From Adiantum capillus-veneris (lineage: Eukaryota; Streptophyta; Polypodiopsida; Polypodiales; Pteridaceae), in assembly GCA_014529385.2 (NCBI GenBank), contig CM043959.1, positions 88,947,529 through 89,011,528 of the forward strand: DNA of 64,000 nucleotides, written 5' to 3'. This document shows positions 1-11,504 of the stretch, piece after piece. Positions within the stretch are counted from its first letter, which is position 1, and each line of letters begins with the position of its first letter. The notes beneath the pieces are model-generated. The model saw only the letters and a list, made by a program, of their open reading frames with translations, had not been told where the DNA came from and made no database searches. The position numbers were made by a program, and so were the translations under genes.

Positions 1-796
1 GAGAGTAACATGCAACCATGATGACGGATTAGTTTCAATAAGAAAATCCCCTTGTACGAGAGGTTAGACTTACTTAAAGACATAGAGAATCCCGATAGCA
101 CCATACTTGTTCTATGGACATAGGCTCTAAGGTTAATTATTTGGCCTAGGTAATTAAGAATTTCAGATTTCTACTTGATCTATTTACTAGAGATGAATTA
201 GGCATGCTTAATCACTTCCTAATGCAAGTAGAGATTTGCAAATTTACCGCATGCATAGGTGAGAGGATTCCTTTTTCCTAGTGGATTAATTGTGGAATTA
301 ACTACACTAATTACATCCTAATATTTGAACAAATTGAATCTAAACATAGCTATGTAAACATTTTGTGGTGGTAATAGAATGAAATAGACTAACCTTATCA
401 CATTGCTGGCTTGATTCTATCATTGATTAACTATAATGACTTAGTGGATAATTCTCTTATTGCTAATCATACATTAATCTATGATTAGGAGAGGTTAATT
501 GTTTGCATAATTGACAATTAGAATTAAGAATGTGCAATGGAATAACCATATAGCAATTTAGAGTGTGTCTAATGAGAAATTTAACTGTGCTATGCATACT
601 AGCAGTGGAATTATGAGAACCATAGAAGGAATTATAACATAACGTGAAATTAGATTTATGTTACCGTAGTTTGGGCTGAATTTGAATCAATTTGCTGATC
701 CAAAGGAGCTTCTTGTGGCGAGAATTGGGCAGCACTTCCGTCTTTTGCTCCTTCTCCAAAGGCTATGTGTGCCGGCAGCACCTCCCCAAGGTGTGT
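1..796. other. AT-rich stretch without a recognised gene
   Basis: The sequence is AT-rich and I see no domain-bearing frame, RNA gene or terminal repeat. The only long frame here runs into TG-rich simple sequence and has no recognisable domain. Confidence 0.5.
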
Positions 797-880
797 GTGT
801 GTATGTGTGTGTGTGCATGTGTATACTGAATGTGTGTGTGAGCATATATGTGCTTGTGTGTGTCATGAGAGCATGCTCTT
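797..880. repeat. Imperfect TG-rich simple repeat
   Basis: The stretch is dominated by interrupted GTGTGT runs mixed with ATGTG variants. The Val/Cys-rich translation across it is an artefact of the repeat. Confidence 0.7.
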
Positions 881-1006
881 ATATAGGCTCACAAGCTGAA
901 AAATTCAAATTTACCTGTTATATGCATCTGGAGGAGTACTCACTTCATGCATGGTAGCTCTAGTTGCATACTTACCAAGTGTCCCAACCTGCTCAAGCGA
1001 TCACTT

Positions 1007-1008
<2 letters not shown>

Positions 1009-1092
<84 letters not shown>
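1009..1092. repeat. (TC)42 microsatellite
   Basis: This is an uninterrupted TC dinucleotide run of 84 bases, bounded by TTAG on the left and GCATGG on the right. Its purity suggests an unstable, recently expanded tract. Confidence 0.97.
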
Positions 1093-1096
<4 letters not shown>

Positions 1097-1764
1097 GGAA
1101 AGTAGCCCACGAGCCCTGTGAGTGTGTGAGGGTGCCGTCTACCTACCATATCAACTCAACAGTGGCCTCGAGCCGGTTCCCACACAGCTCCCGAGCCCCG
1201 GTGCCTCCCCCCACAACCTTAGGAAAAATTGTTTTTAATCCTAGACGGGCAATTCTAATCAGATTTTGATTCTGAAACTTGCTATGCTTAGCTAGAACTA
1301 AGGTGAATAATCCCAAGTACCTACCATATTTAGGATCCCTCATCATCCAAAAATGCATTTTTTTTCAAATTTGGGTTACGGGTGTAGTTTGTCGAGACGG
1401 TCAAAACTAGACGGGTCGGGCGACCAAAAACTTACTATTTTTGGAAATTTTACAAATCTTATTTTAATTCACGTTTGGAAGCTTTATGAATTCTAAACAT
1501 CATGGCATCGATAGATTTTGGAAAATGCTAAAAATAGTAACTTTTTCCATTATGATAAGTTCCCAAAAGCAAAGCTCTATATCTGGCTACAGAGGGGGTG
1601 CTAGTAGTTGAGTTGGGGCACTTTCTAGCATTACCTAGTGCGTATAAGTTGGCCTGTAGTGCTCAATTTTCAGTGCCAACAATTGCATCAACTACCGCAT
1701 GGCTATAAGTACATATTGAATGGAGTGGTAAAATCTCTCTACCACCATCTCCATAAGATCTACT
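1093..1764. other. No gene recognised
   Basis: I see no domain-bearing frame. Near 1700-1720 there is a TATA-like CTATAAGTA ahead of the tandem duplication, but nothing shows that it is a promoter. Confidence 0.4.
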
Positions 1765-1990
1765 CTCTTGTTTGTGGAAAGAAGAAGAAGAAAAAGAAAA
1801 CACTCTCTTTACTTTCTTACTATCTTCTCTTTGCTTTTCACGGTGTGTGCATTCTTCAACAACTTCATAGCAAAAACCTCTTGTTTGTGGAAAGAAGAAG
1901 AAGAAAAAGAAAACACTCTCTTTACTTTCTTACTATCTTCTCTTTGCTTTTCATGGTGTGTGCATTCTTCAACAACTTCATAGCAAAAAC
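1765..1990. repeat. 113-bp tandem duplication, two copies
   Basis: The unit beginning CTCTTGTTTGTGG recurs exactly 113 bases later (copies start at 1765 and 1878, and the first bases of a third appear at 1991). By eye the copies differ at one position (CACGGTGT versus CATGGTGT), so the duplication is recent. The unit contains a GAAGAAGAAGAAAAAG purine tract and TTCTTACTATCTTCTC. It codes for nothing recognisable. Confidence 0.95.
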
Positions 1991-3161
1991 CTCTGAGTAG
2001 CTGTCATCACCGCTCTCTCGTGGGAAAGCAAGGAGCCTTTTGCCAGCCGATAATCACTTCTCAAGAACGGTAAGAACCCCTAATCTCCATAGCTATCATA
2101 TTTTTCTCTCTCTACTCTATTTTTTGAGTAACTACCCGCTCAGTGGTTGCTTTTTCGTGTACAAGGATGTGTATGGACTTTTCAGATGTGCATAAGGATG
2201 CTCCATGCTTGTGATTTAGGAGAAATATGGAATTTGCATGGGCCTTGTAAGGAATCCTAATTTTTAGGGATTAAGGCTAATGTTGTGTAGGTTAAGGAGA
2301 CAAGTGCATTCAAGGAGCTGGTTTTGAGTAGGCTTTTCTAACCTTTTTTTAGACACATGTAGGATGTGGACATAGGAGGTCACTTTCTCTCTCTAGCTTT
2401 TTGAAAGTCAAGGGAGTAAAGGGGTGTGACCATATCAACAAAAAAGTGGGTCACTAAGGGCCAAATTTTGACTTTTTTTTTTCAAAATAGCCATTTTTGA
2501 CTTAAAACTCCCGCCAACATATATACATTTAAAAAAAACATTTTTTGACATTTTCTTTAACCTACAAGCATTGAAAGTCCACTTTTTTAAAAACTCTCCC
2601 CCCCCCTCCCCTTTTAAAACAAAAACCTTTGTTATCTCCTCTCTCCTCTCTTGCTCTCGTCTCCCTCCCTCACCCCTTCTATCCTCCCCCCCCCTCTGTG
2701 CCCTTCTCTCCTCCCATCTCCCTCCCCCCCTCTTTCTTTTCATCCTTTGCTTCCTCATTCAACAATTGACATGGTGCTTATGGACATCACAAATCATGTG
2801 CCTCCACAACCATGTACTCCGCACACCAAAAGTGTACATATTTGCTTGCCCACGCCGTTTGTATTGAAGGCGGCACATGAGGGTGAGAAAAGGTCATCAC
2901 AGGAACATCGTGCTATCAGTGAGATGAATGTTGACATTTGGGTGGATAGCCATTTGTACCCTTAAGAACCTATAAGCCGATTCCATACATGCTTTAATAG
3001 CCTTTTAATGTTTCTTTAATATCTTGGGAGGGGAGAAGCAGACTTGTTAGGCTTTTGCAAACGGTTTTTTATGGGTGCAGGTGCTTCTTTGCATTTGTGG
3101 ATGCACAAATGTCAAGCTCTTTGACTCAAGACTGTAACATTTAATGGCCTAGTAACTTGTG
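1991..3161. other. No gene; contains a pyrimidine-rich tract
   Basis: About 2588-2750 is strongly C/T-rich (runs of CCCCCCCTCCCC and TCTCCTCTC), so both strands give long low-complexity frames that I do not regard as genes. Nothing else is recognised. Confidence 0.5.
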
Positions 3162-3794
3162 TGTAGCGGAAAATAGCATGAACATAGTGAGCCTTTCATT
3201 AGAATAGACTCCTAATGAGCATAACAAGAGTGCTTGGGTGGAGAGAGCAACAAAAATCATAACACCTAGTTAGATAGGCATGAACAATACTTTAAAAGAG
3301 AGAGAAATTAAGCTATTGACAAGAGATGAGGATATGATTTACATGGAGCCGGTCCCCCCTCCAAAAGGCTTTGTATTATAGGTTTCCCTCATCAAGGGAG
3401 ACATTTTACAATACAATTCTTTGTGTTCCTTCAACAACTAGCTAGTGCAATGAAGATGGAAGCTTCAAGAATTAAGAAAACACTTATAAAACACAACATC
3501 AATTCCCTCACGGTCTCAGACCCAAGACCTCACACACCTTTGAAGATGGTGAGAGCTAGCTAGCTGCGTATGAGAGTAGATTGAGAGGAAGAAAGAGTAG
3601 TCTTACAAGAAAGACGTACGTCTCCTCACATAATCACTCATATTAGCATAGCATAGCTTAGTAATTAGCATGGTAGAGGAGATGAGCATGCATTGAAGCT
3701 TGGCTCTTGGTTGGATTTTCATCACAAAGCCAAGAGTTGTTGGTGTAGGCCTCCCTTCTCACAAGCTTGGAGTAGGTGATAAGATTTCCATTAA

Positions 3795-3799
<5 letters not shown>

Positions 3800-3832
<33 letters not shown>
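3800..3832. repeat. (GA)n microsatellite
   Basis: This is a pure GA run of about 33 bases inside the solo LTR, at the place where the element C LTRs have a shorter CTCTCTCTC tract on the other strand. Confidence 0.9.
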
Positions 3833-3834
<2 letters not shown>

Positions 3835-4351
3835 TTCTTGCTTCACACATGAGCTAGTGTGAGTGTGTGTGGAATAATGCCTTTGAAAAATCAGCCGCCC
3901 CTCTCTCTTGGTCGACCCCTCTTGCTAAGTCCTCTTGTTGGCACCTCATTGGACCCCTCCAGGCTTAGCCAATAGGATTTAAGAAGCATAAGTGATAGCC
4001 TTCTGACATGTGTTCCCCTTTCCCCTTTTGTGAGAGCTTTAGGTAATTAATTAATGAAACTAAACTCTCATTAGACCCCTTTGTCTCCTAGCCAATAGGA
4101 ATCAGGCAAGCCATTGGGCTGCTGCATGCTGATTGGACCCCTTGGAAGACTGTCCAATAGTCTTCTAGAGAGCTTAATTCTTATTGGTTCTTTTATTAAG
4201 TGTTTCTAAATGAATTAAACTAGATTTACTCTAGCCTAATTCTCATTGGTGCCATCCAATAGGATTTGAGTGTACCTTGTGGGCATCTGGGCTAGGGAGT
4301 TGACATGTGTCCGTCATTCCCTTCGTGTAAAGGAATCTTGTAGTGTGTGTA

Positions 4352-4352
<1 letters not shown>

Positions 4353-4387
<35 letters not shown>
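4353..4387. repeat. (GT)n microsatellite
   Basis: This is a GT run with one early interruption (ATGTGCGTGT), inside the solo LTR. It sits where the C LTRs have a short ACACACAC segment. Confidence 0.9.
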
Positions 4388-4388
<1 letters not shown>

Positions 4389-4739
4389 CTCTCTCATCCC
4401 CTACTTACAGGGCTCTCCCCCTCCTATGTAGGAATCATGAAGACTTTTTTGTACACACACAAAGCATCTAATTTTTCTAAGCTTGACCATTGGACACAAC
4501 CCTTGATTTTTGGAACCTTAGCATTTTGGAAGTCTTAATGGGCTAAACCTTAGGGTTTTTAAATCCCATTGTTGCACATTGCTCTTTTACAAATGCCCCC
4601 CCCTTTGGATCCCTATTGTGGCCAATTTGCCAGCTTAACCAATATTCTAGCTTTTTCTCCCCTGGCACTTTCCCATATTAAATGATCATTTTAACATGAG
4701 AAAATAATTTGAGAGAATTAGATATTAGTTATTATGACA

Positions 4740-5931
4740 AGATAGTGACATTATAAGGAAGTATTTCCTCTTCGGAGAGGGAGATTGAAACTCTCCAACA
4801 ACAAATGCAGGAAAAGGATGCCCACATTATGAAGCTTGCCAACACCGTACATATTTGAAAGAAACACCCCTTGGTGCAAGAGAGCACAAGTGCATGTTTT
4901 CATCTAGTGAAACCCTTGGACATTCGGGTGGAGCACACAAATGACAAGTGACATCCACAAGGTGATTTGTTCTTCACTTGAAAGATACATTTTTACTTCA
5001 CACTATTTTCTAACATTTCTCTTATTGGTTGCTAGAAACTTCATCATGAGGCATGCGGTGGAACAAGCCAAGATGATCGAGTCAACCTTCTCACTAGTTG
5101 TCTCAATATCCATGATATGATTTTTATCTTACAATCACCTAGGGGGAAGCACATTAGGGATGCAACCACCAAGGACCTTATGCACAAATTGAGAAATGTG
5201 GTTGGTGAAGATGATGTGCAACAACCTTGCGATGAGGCTGGGATCAACATCAAACCCACCAGGCTATTTTTCAAGTCTTAAAGGATGCCCTCACAAAGCG
5301 TAGCATTGTGAAGAACCTAGTTCCTGTTCTTCACAAGGTCAACCTTGCAAAGAAGGCCACAAACAAAGACGCATTCTCACGCATTGGGACATACCTACAC
5401 ATTGAGGACACAATGCCAACTTTGCTTTATGATTCATGCACATCAAAGGCAAGGGGAAAAGATAGGAAAAACTCCATAAAAACTTTGGAGAAGGGATTCC
5501 CTTACACAGTGTGGAACAATATTTTTGTGGACCTTAGAAGGATTCAACAAGATATTCAAAGAATGAGAATCGTCTGTTTTGAGATGTCACATGTTCAATG
5601 CCCTAGATCGTGCACAAAATGAAAAATCTTGGAATCCAATATTTTTCTTTTCTCTATTGAATGTACATTTTTGTACATTATCACATTCATGCGCATTTTT
5701 GATAGGCTATTGACACTCCACATTGACTATGCTTTCACAATGAAGCCATTGTAAAAATCCCAGGAAGCAATTAAAAGGGTGGAGGAACTTCTAAACTCCA
5801 TTGGCTATCATGGTGAAAATGTGTCCATTGTTACTGCAAAGAACACAGGGGAGGCCCATGAAATTTCCTAACACGTGTCAATGAGTGAACAAAAAGCCAG
5901 GCACTTTTTGAAGAAAGCAACCCAAGGAAAC
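4740..5931 (+). pseudogene. Decayed coding-like region, unknown family
   Basis: Several plus-strand stretches have protein-like composition. They are a Gln/Glu-rich coiled-coil-like piece near 4770-4850 (IETLQQQMQEKDAHIMKLAN), a piece near 5045-5278 (motif LNIHDMIFILQSPRGKHIRD), a 104-residue open frame at 5308-5622 (NLVPVLHKVNLAKKATNKDA, IGTYLHIEDTMPTLLYDS), and a piece at 5760-5930 (QEAIKRVEELLNSIGYHGEN). They lie in different frames and are separated by stop codons, so no intact protein is encoded. I do not recognise the family. Element A begins directly after this region, and similar coding-like sequence resumes beyond A at 20642, so A probably inserted into it. It could be a decayed host gene or the relic of an unrecognised transposon. 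Confidence 0.4.
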
Positions 5932-7001
5932 TGTTAGCGGGTACGCCACGACGGACGATGGAGCACAACGAGAACACATACCAACAAACTCTCAATCTGA
6001 GGACGTAGCTGACCTGGCTAGGGCATGGAGGCAATCTCTGGGTTGTCAACCCTGAGCTAGACACGAACAACACTCTACAGTCACTAATCCTACCACAACA
6101 CTACCATAAAGCAAAGAAACAGACAACGCATCATATGAAACACTACAAGCTCGAAACAGTCTCAAATCATATCGGAATGACTCGAAATCGGAGGGCAAGA
6201 CTCACAAGGACAGATCCTATATGGCCAAACACCTAAACCCTAAAAACCATAATTGTAAGACCTCTAATCGCTATCGCGATAGACTCAAAACAGTAATTTC
6301 CAAAGTGTCCGGAACTGATCTACAAAGACATCAACACGAAGAGCTTCTTGCCCTAATTCTAATGACTACTCGATCATTCAGAACGGATGTCGTTTGAGGT
6401 ACTTACGACCAAATATAGCTCGTAGCAGGCGGGCTCGCGATGTGGTCCTCGGCTTGCATTGCTTGCGTCGACGTGGAGAGCTCCTCGATGCTAACACGCT
6501 CCTACTCTCATATCTGCAATGTGATTAGTGTGTGCGACGGTGTGTGTACGTGAAGCTCACTACTGTGTGCTACAGAACCCACGACTGTATATTAATTGAG
6601 ATAACGTAATGTGTTTTTTACAAAGCCTTAGGTTTCAGCTTATATACCAAGCCTTCAAACCTGATGTCCGGCCAAATGACCTGAATTGTCTCTAGGCTTC
6701 TACAAAGCTTAATTACAAGAAACTGAGTTTGCTTTACTCATTATACAAGTATCTGTGGCCAAAATACAAGTGCCGATTTAAAATATGAGGTTCCCGTAAA
6801 CATTACAAAAGTGGCCGTAATGGCTCAAAATAATAATAACGGGATATTCGATGACGTCCATGAACTCTTATCTTCATGTTGCAGCATCCATCTTCATCTT
6901 CATTACTTCATCACCATCTTCATGTGGAATCTTTACAGAATCTTTGAGGAATCTTAATGGAATCTTTATGGAAATGTTGTTTAAAGGGCGTCCTTTCAAC
7001 A
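5932..7001 (-). repeat. Element A 3' LTR (left)
   Basis: The 1070-bp repeat starts TGTTAGCGGG and ends TTCAACA on the plus strand, giving TG...CA ends. It contains one copy of the CTATCGCGATAG palindrome centred at 6276. It is about 95% identical to 19621-20641 over the stretch I counted. Confidence 0.9.
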
Positions 7002-7835
7002 CTCAACCCCTCCGAATTCTTGTCGTCCCCGACAAGACCCTATGTCTTTGCTGGCCTTGACGAGTTCTTGATGTCTTTATGTTGGTTGAAGTTGTTGTGG
7101 AAGCCTCTTCTGCAGTTGGTTGCTTTGCGTGATGTTAAAGCTGCCTTGAAGTTGTACCTCTAGTGTATCTGAAGCCTGGAACTCTCCCCCTTCGATTGGT
7201 TGTTGTATCTTGAATTGCATGAGGTTGTATCGACTTGTTGGTGCAGCAGGTTGTTGTCATTGTAGCTCAAGTTTTCTTTTCCTGTGGGGTTGTTATCTGG
7301 AAGTCGTACCTGTAAGTTGACTTGAAGCTTTGTCAAGCTATTTTTTGGCCTCTCCCTTTTGACTTGTCAGTAGATTTGCAATTAGTAGTGTGGGGATATC
7401 GTGGTTCTTCTTGTTTTTGTTGTTAATAAAAGAGTAAAAGTAAAATGTAGCGTATATACAAAATGAAGGTCTTGGATACGTGGATAATACTAAAGGGAAA
7501 AACCCAGTGGGAAAAAATGTCTTTAGTCATAATTAAATGTGAGGCTATATGTACTTAGGTTCTGATGTTATAGAGTTATGCTGAGTTAAAGTACATATGG
7601 CCATATGGCTACTAGTATGGGCTTGATATACATGGATAAGTGTTAGTAGCTTGAAGTCAGAGTCATTGTTGTTGAGCAAAGACTCATAAAACCTGTTTCC
7701 GCTTGATGTTGAAGCAATGGTTGATGAAGTCTTCTTCTTCCAGATAGTGTTCTTCAAAACTGTGACCTCCGCATTTACCATTGCTTTCTTTTTGTTGTTA
7801 AGAGGCTGTAAAGGAGTTGTGTATATTTCTTGTTG
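7002..7835 (-). other. Element A polypurine tract and 3' untranslated region
   Basis: Directly inside the left LTR the plus strand reads CTCAACCCCTCCG; its complement CGGAGGGGTTGAG is a typical polypurine tract next to the LTR start. The rest of the stretch up to the tail frame is non-coding as far as I can see. Confidence 0.6.
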
Positions 7836-9293
7836 CTAAGCCTCAATCGCAGATTTTGGAACCCACATTGTTCTTGGGCCTGGTGTGATCTCCTTTGCCA
7901 CTTGCCTTGTTTCTTCTTTGACTTGATGGTACCTTGTTTTTAATTTCCAAATATGGATGGTACTTTTGTAAAAGCCTTGCTCTTGTAGTAATTGACGAGG
8001 GATCCATCTATAGGTTGTAGTACTCTTGGGTGTAGCGGGTGGCTGCTCTTGATTTCTTGATGTTTCTTGCTTTTCCTGGGTGATTCTTTGATAAGCTACT
8101 ACCTTAGATAACCAGATTTGAAAGTTACCCTCATAGAATCCTTGTGCTTCGAGTAACTTGACTGGAATGAATCTTTGGACTTGCTTGGAGGTGATCACAT
8201 GACTTTGTTGGGTAGTCTGGTAGAATTCTGATTTCATTACCGATACTTGTTGTATGGTTTGTCCAGTGGAAGACCTTCTCTTTTGCTTTTTGTACCTGTC
8301 CTTTCTCTTGGTTGAGTTATGTGATTGACGTTGACGGCTTTGTTGATTCCTGACTGAGTGGTTGTCATGGGATAGATATCGCCAAGCTATTATCTTGGGC
8401 TTGTTGACCCAAACATCTGAATTTCCTTTCTTGTAGCCTTGTGCAATAATTGACTCGCTTGATGTGATCCATCCTGTTACATGTGCTTGTTGAGGTTGTT
8501 CCTGTGATTGTATCCAAATTGGATCATTAACTTTAATATGTGCCTTGGATACTAGCACTTGGTTGACGTGTTTTGACTTCCTTTGGAGACGTTCGGGTGA
8601 TGGAAACTTTGGTTGATAGACTTTTTGCTTGGGTTTCCATTGTTTTGTTGATGGTTTGACTTTTGATGTAGAGGCTTTGTCTTGCACTTGCATTGGTTGG
8701 GATAGAGACTGTGGGATTACTTTAGCTTTGCCTTTTTCAATAGCCAAGAATCTTTGAACTGTTGTAGGCTTGACCTCTGTTGCCACTTGATAGATTGTCG
8801 TGATGACCATTGTTGAAGATTCAGGCTCGTCTTCAAAGACTTGTGCCCATGGCTTGGAAAAAATCAAGTGTGTTCCCATTTGTCGAGAATCTACCACCAA
8901 GAATTTTTCTTTGACATTCTGTGAGTGTAGTTGGAGAGTATCTTTTGCAATCCCCATACTTATAACATCCACTTCAGGTGAGAGATTTACCTTTATCTGA
9001 ATATCATAAAGCTTTGGCTTACCTAGAAGTAACCACATGCCATATGACATGACATTAGTCATGGAATTTGTATCAATTTCTGCCATAAAATTCATCTTGA
9101 CTCCGTCTTCTGCACTTAGCAAAAAGTTGATCTTCTTTGGTACTAGATTGCTTGTGTTCTCTTGAGTGACTTGAGCAATCTTTGGCCTGGACTCCTTGTC
9201 ATATTCTTCTTCATTGTTCACACTTGTGAGCTCATCTGCTCCTGCTTGACCACCATTTCCTCTAATGTGTCTTTTGGAGAGCAAAATCAGCAT
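7836..9293 (-). CDS. Element A tail frame with three WIP/QGYY-type modules
   Basis: This is a 485-residue frame in a retroelement fossil. Residues about 50-150 look like a retropepsin-type fold (hydrophobic strand leading into AEIDT, later LIFSKPWAQ where proteases often have ILGRPFL), but less clearly than the frame at 10016-10801. Residues 200-350 are Lys/Gln/Ser-rich and basic. A module of about 25 residues with the pattern WIPxxLLxxQGFYxGNxxIW occurs three times (residues 274-298, 374-397 and 429-453), and WVPK follows at 477-480. The same module occurs once in element B. I do not know its function; a nucleic-acid-binding or gag-like accessory role is conceivable because the surroundings are basic. 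It lies downstream of gag and protease, where reverse transcriptase would normally be. Confidence 0.6.
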   Translation of the reverse strand: MLILLSKRHIRGNGGQAGADELTSVNNEEEYDKESRPKIAQVTQENTSNLVPKKINFLLSAEDGVKMNFMAEIDTNSMTNVMSYGMWLLLGKPKLYDIQIKVNLSPEVDVISMGIAKDTLQLHSQNVKEKFLVVDSRQMGTHLIFSKPWAQVFEDEPESSTMVITTIYQVATEVKPTTVQRFLAIEKGKAKVIPQSLSQPMQVQDKASTSKVKPSTKQWKPKQKVYQPKFPSPERLQRKSKHVNQVLVSKAHIKVNDPIWIQSQEQPQQAHVTGWITSSESIIAQGYKKGNSDVWVNKPKIIAWRYLSHDNHSVRNQQSRQRQSHNSTKRKDRYKKQKRRSSTGQTIQQVSVMKSEFYQTTQQSHVITSKQVQRFIPVKLLEAQGFYEGNFQIWLSKVVAYQRITQEKQETSRNQEQPPATPKSTTTYRWIPRQLLQEQGFYKSTIHIWKLKTRYHQVKEETRQVAKEITPGPRTMWVPKSAIEA

Positions 9294-9990
9294 TTGGTTC
9301 CTGTAGAGTCATAGGCTCTTCTTCCTCGGCTTCAGCTGTTGAAATGTCACCAATAGTGTCTGAACTTCCTGTCGCTTGCTGCACCTCTTCTTTGATTGAT
9401 TCCAAGTCTTCATATTGCTGATTTGTAGGCGTTGGACCTGAAGCATCTTCTTTGGATCTTAGCCCTTCTTCTTGCAACTTTGGTTCGTTGACTTGCAACT
9501 GCTCCTTTATACTATGCATTCAAGTTTCACAGTTTGTAATCAAGTGTGTTATCGCACACTGATCACAAAGAGCACCTCTTTCTATATGACCAGTATTCGG
9601 GCTAGGTATGTGGTTTTGTGTTATCCCCATAGCTGATAACCCTGTTTCGAACTCATACTCAGATTTGTCATCTATCTCACCCATAACCCTTAGCATGTAG
9701 TAGGGGACTATGTCATACCCATTCTCATCGCAAAATTTTGTTGGTGTGGTCTCATTAACACAGACATCCAAAGTAGCCAATATCTGAGTCCACTCTAGCG
9801 GTTCTAACACCTCTTCTGGAAAAGTTTCTCTTATGTAAGCATCATCTTCTAAGACCCTCTCTAAGGAAAAATTCTCATTTCTCCCAAAGTCACTACACTC
9901 CGATGCTCCGCACATCCAGATTTCTTTCTTTTTGCCCATCCACGGATGGTCTGTTGATCCACTTTGTGTTGCAGAATCAAAATCTTCCAC
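9262..9990 (-). pseudogene. Element A acidic frames with a CCHC-like motif
   Basis: Two adjoining frames (9520-9990 and 9262-9519) precede the tail frame. The first is acidic and ends with a zinc-knuckle-like motif CDQCAITHLITNC, which resembles the ECAITHVILDC motif in the gag frame at 15746-16267. The second is Glu/Gln-rich with no domain. Both belong to the element A interior; the coding region is broken. Function unknown. Confidence 0.45.
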
Positions 9991-10015
9991 GGGCGTTCTA
10001 GTTACATCTTGGTAA

Positions 10016-10801
10016 CTATGATTTTCTCATATTTACACGTGTTGTGGTTTCAGCATGTCTCAAGTATAGATAATCATAACCCCAATCTTGTACCATCTTG
10101 AGTTGCCTCATGAATGGTCTTCCAAGGATGATTTCATAGTTATTTTTCTTGCCAAAGTCAACTATGGCAAAAGTATGCGCATACTCTATACCACAAGAAG
10201 ACACCACTATCGCTTCTAGAAATCCCATGGGTCTTTCCACATGCCCATCAGCTAACTGTAGTTTTATTCTGGTTGTTCTAAAGGCGGGCCTATCCCATTT
10301 CTCCCATATTCGTTTTGTTGCTACGGCAATTCCTGCTCCGCTGTCAAGTATAGCTTTCGTTTCAATCCCATTGCACTCGACAGGCAAAGTGGCATTACCA
10401 TCTTCTCCTTCACAGTGCTCTCCTACTTTGTTCAGAGGTACCAGTCTTACATTTGATCTAGGCTTCTCGATCTCATCTAGCTCTTTTTCCAAGAACCTTA
10501 ACGGGCTTTTGATCCCAATTTTTTCCAAGCATTTTCCTATATCCGTCCACATACTTGGCCTAATTTTCAAAAGTTCTGCCAACGTAATTGTGCACTTCAC
10601 TGGCGTGGATAGCAAGTCAGTCAAAATTTTTGTGTCCAATTCGTTTGTCCCTCCTAGCCTCTGTGATGGAACTCTCACAATCTCAGACTTTGCCTCAAAA
10701 TCTCCCATGTACTGTGGCAAAGTTCTTAACGATGCAGGTCTACTGTCTTCAGAGGCTATCGATCCTACGTCACCATAATATGACCTCGCATCAACACTCA
10801 T
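10016..10801 (-). CDS. Element A aspartic protease (retropepsin)
   Basis: This is a 261-residue frame in a fossil element. Residues about 140-240 form a retropepsin domain. VECNGIETKAILDSGAGIAV carries the catalytic D-S-G-A motif, IKLQLADGHVERPMGFLEAI is the flap region, and NYEIILGRPFMRQLKMVQDW is the C-terminal ILGRPF signature seen in gypsy proteases. Retropepsins cut the gag-pol polyprotein. The N-terminal 130 residues are without a recognised domain. On the minus strand the frame follows gag, with element B inserted in between, and precedes the acidic frames. The lack of a reverse transcriptase after it is unusual. Confidence 0.8.
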   Translation of the reverse strand: MSVDARSYYGDVGSIASEDSRPASLRTLPQYMGDFEAKSEIVRVPSQRLGGTNELDTKILTDLLSTPVKCTITLAELLKIRPSMWTDIGKCLEKIGIKSPLRFLEKELDEIEKPRSNVRLVPLNKVGEHCEGEDGNATLPVECNGIETKAILDSGAGIAVATKRIWEKWDRPAFRTTRIKLQLADGHVERPMGFLEAIVVSSCGIEYAHTFAIVDFGKKNNYEIILGRPFMRQLKMVQDWGYDYLYLRHAETTTRVNMRKS

Positions 10802-10939
10802 TTGTGGTCTATCTAATGTGATTTCAGGAAATGGTGTTGGTCCAGCATACTCTTCTCTTTTTTGGGCATCTCGGACATCAGCCTTCCATAACTCCTATGG
10901 CCACTGTTCCTCAACTATAGGAACATAGGGTGGGAAATC

Positions 10940-11504
10940 TGTTAACCCTCACGGCACACGGACACCCTATGATCTATAAACGTTGTATTATTTAGAGTCA
11001 GGTACCGGGCTTGTCGGACCAATAGGGAAAGGTAGAGTGATCGCCGATGAGAGGCGCACTTTAACTTGGACATTCAAGGGATTAGTTGGTTAAGCATGGG
11101 CGCCCAAGTGTGAATGGGGTGAGCTCCTATAAAAGCCAACTAAACCTAATTTTTACTCATTCTCTCATTTGTGCAATTGAAGAGTGCTCTTGCTCCATCT
11201 CCATCTTCTTCTTCTTCACCTCCTTGTGTGTGTGTATGTGAGAGAGAGAGAGAGGGAGAGTGTGTGTGCGATCGAGCATACGAAGGCACGACGGCGGCGA
11301 AGCGGTTGAGCGCGGCACGACTGCAGCTTCTTCTTCATCGCGGCGAGGAATCCACCACGAAGGCGAGCGTAGAGCGGTGAGTGACACACCCTTTGTTCTC
11401 TTGAGCTTGCTAGTTTAGGCTTGTTGTGTGCTTGGAGCCGTTCGTGGCTCGCACACGGTGTATTGGCAAGTCCCTTGCTTCGACAGTGCGGCAAGGAGCG
11501 CACA
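10940..11504 (+). repeat. Element B 5' LTR
   Basis: The LTR starts TGTTAACCCTC and ends AGCGCACA. TATAAAAG at 11129-11136 is a likely TATA box, followed about 100 bases downstream by a (GA) tract and a GC-rich segment. Confidence 0.93.

Larger units (their letters stand above)
3162..4739 (-). mobile_element. Solo LTR of the element C family
   Basis: Read on the minus strand this 1578-bp block matches the LTRs of element C end to end. Its left edge TGTAGCGGAAA matches the complement of the C LTR end, the block at 3270-3440 (CATGAACAATACTTT, GGAGCCGGTCCCCCCTCC, CAATACAATTCTTTGTGTTCC) matches the complement of 24610-24830, and the right edge (AAATGATCATTTTAACATGAG ending in TTATGACA) matches the complement of the C LTR start. 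No element interior adjoins either side, so it looks like a solo LTR. No matching 5-bp target duplication is visible, and the copy is more diverged than the two C LTRs. It includes a (GA)16 tract and a (GT) tract. Confidence 0.8.

Noticed and set aside
2435-2965. Pro/Ser/Leu-rich and Arg/Glu-rich frames
   Set aside because: They are produced by the C/T-rich tract around 2588-2750 and are open on both strands.
10149-10778. 209-residue plus-strand frame
   Set aside because: It is the antisense shadow of the element A protease frame.
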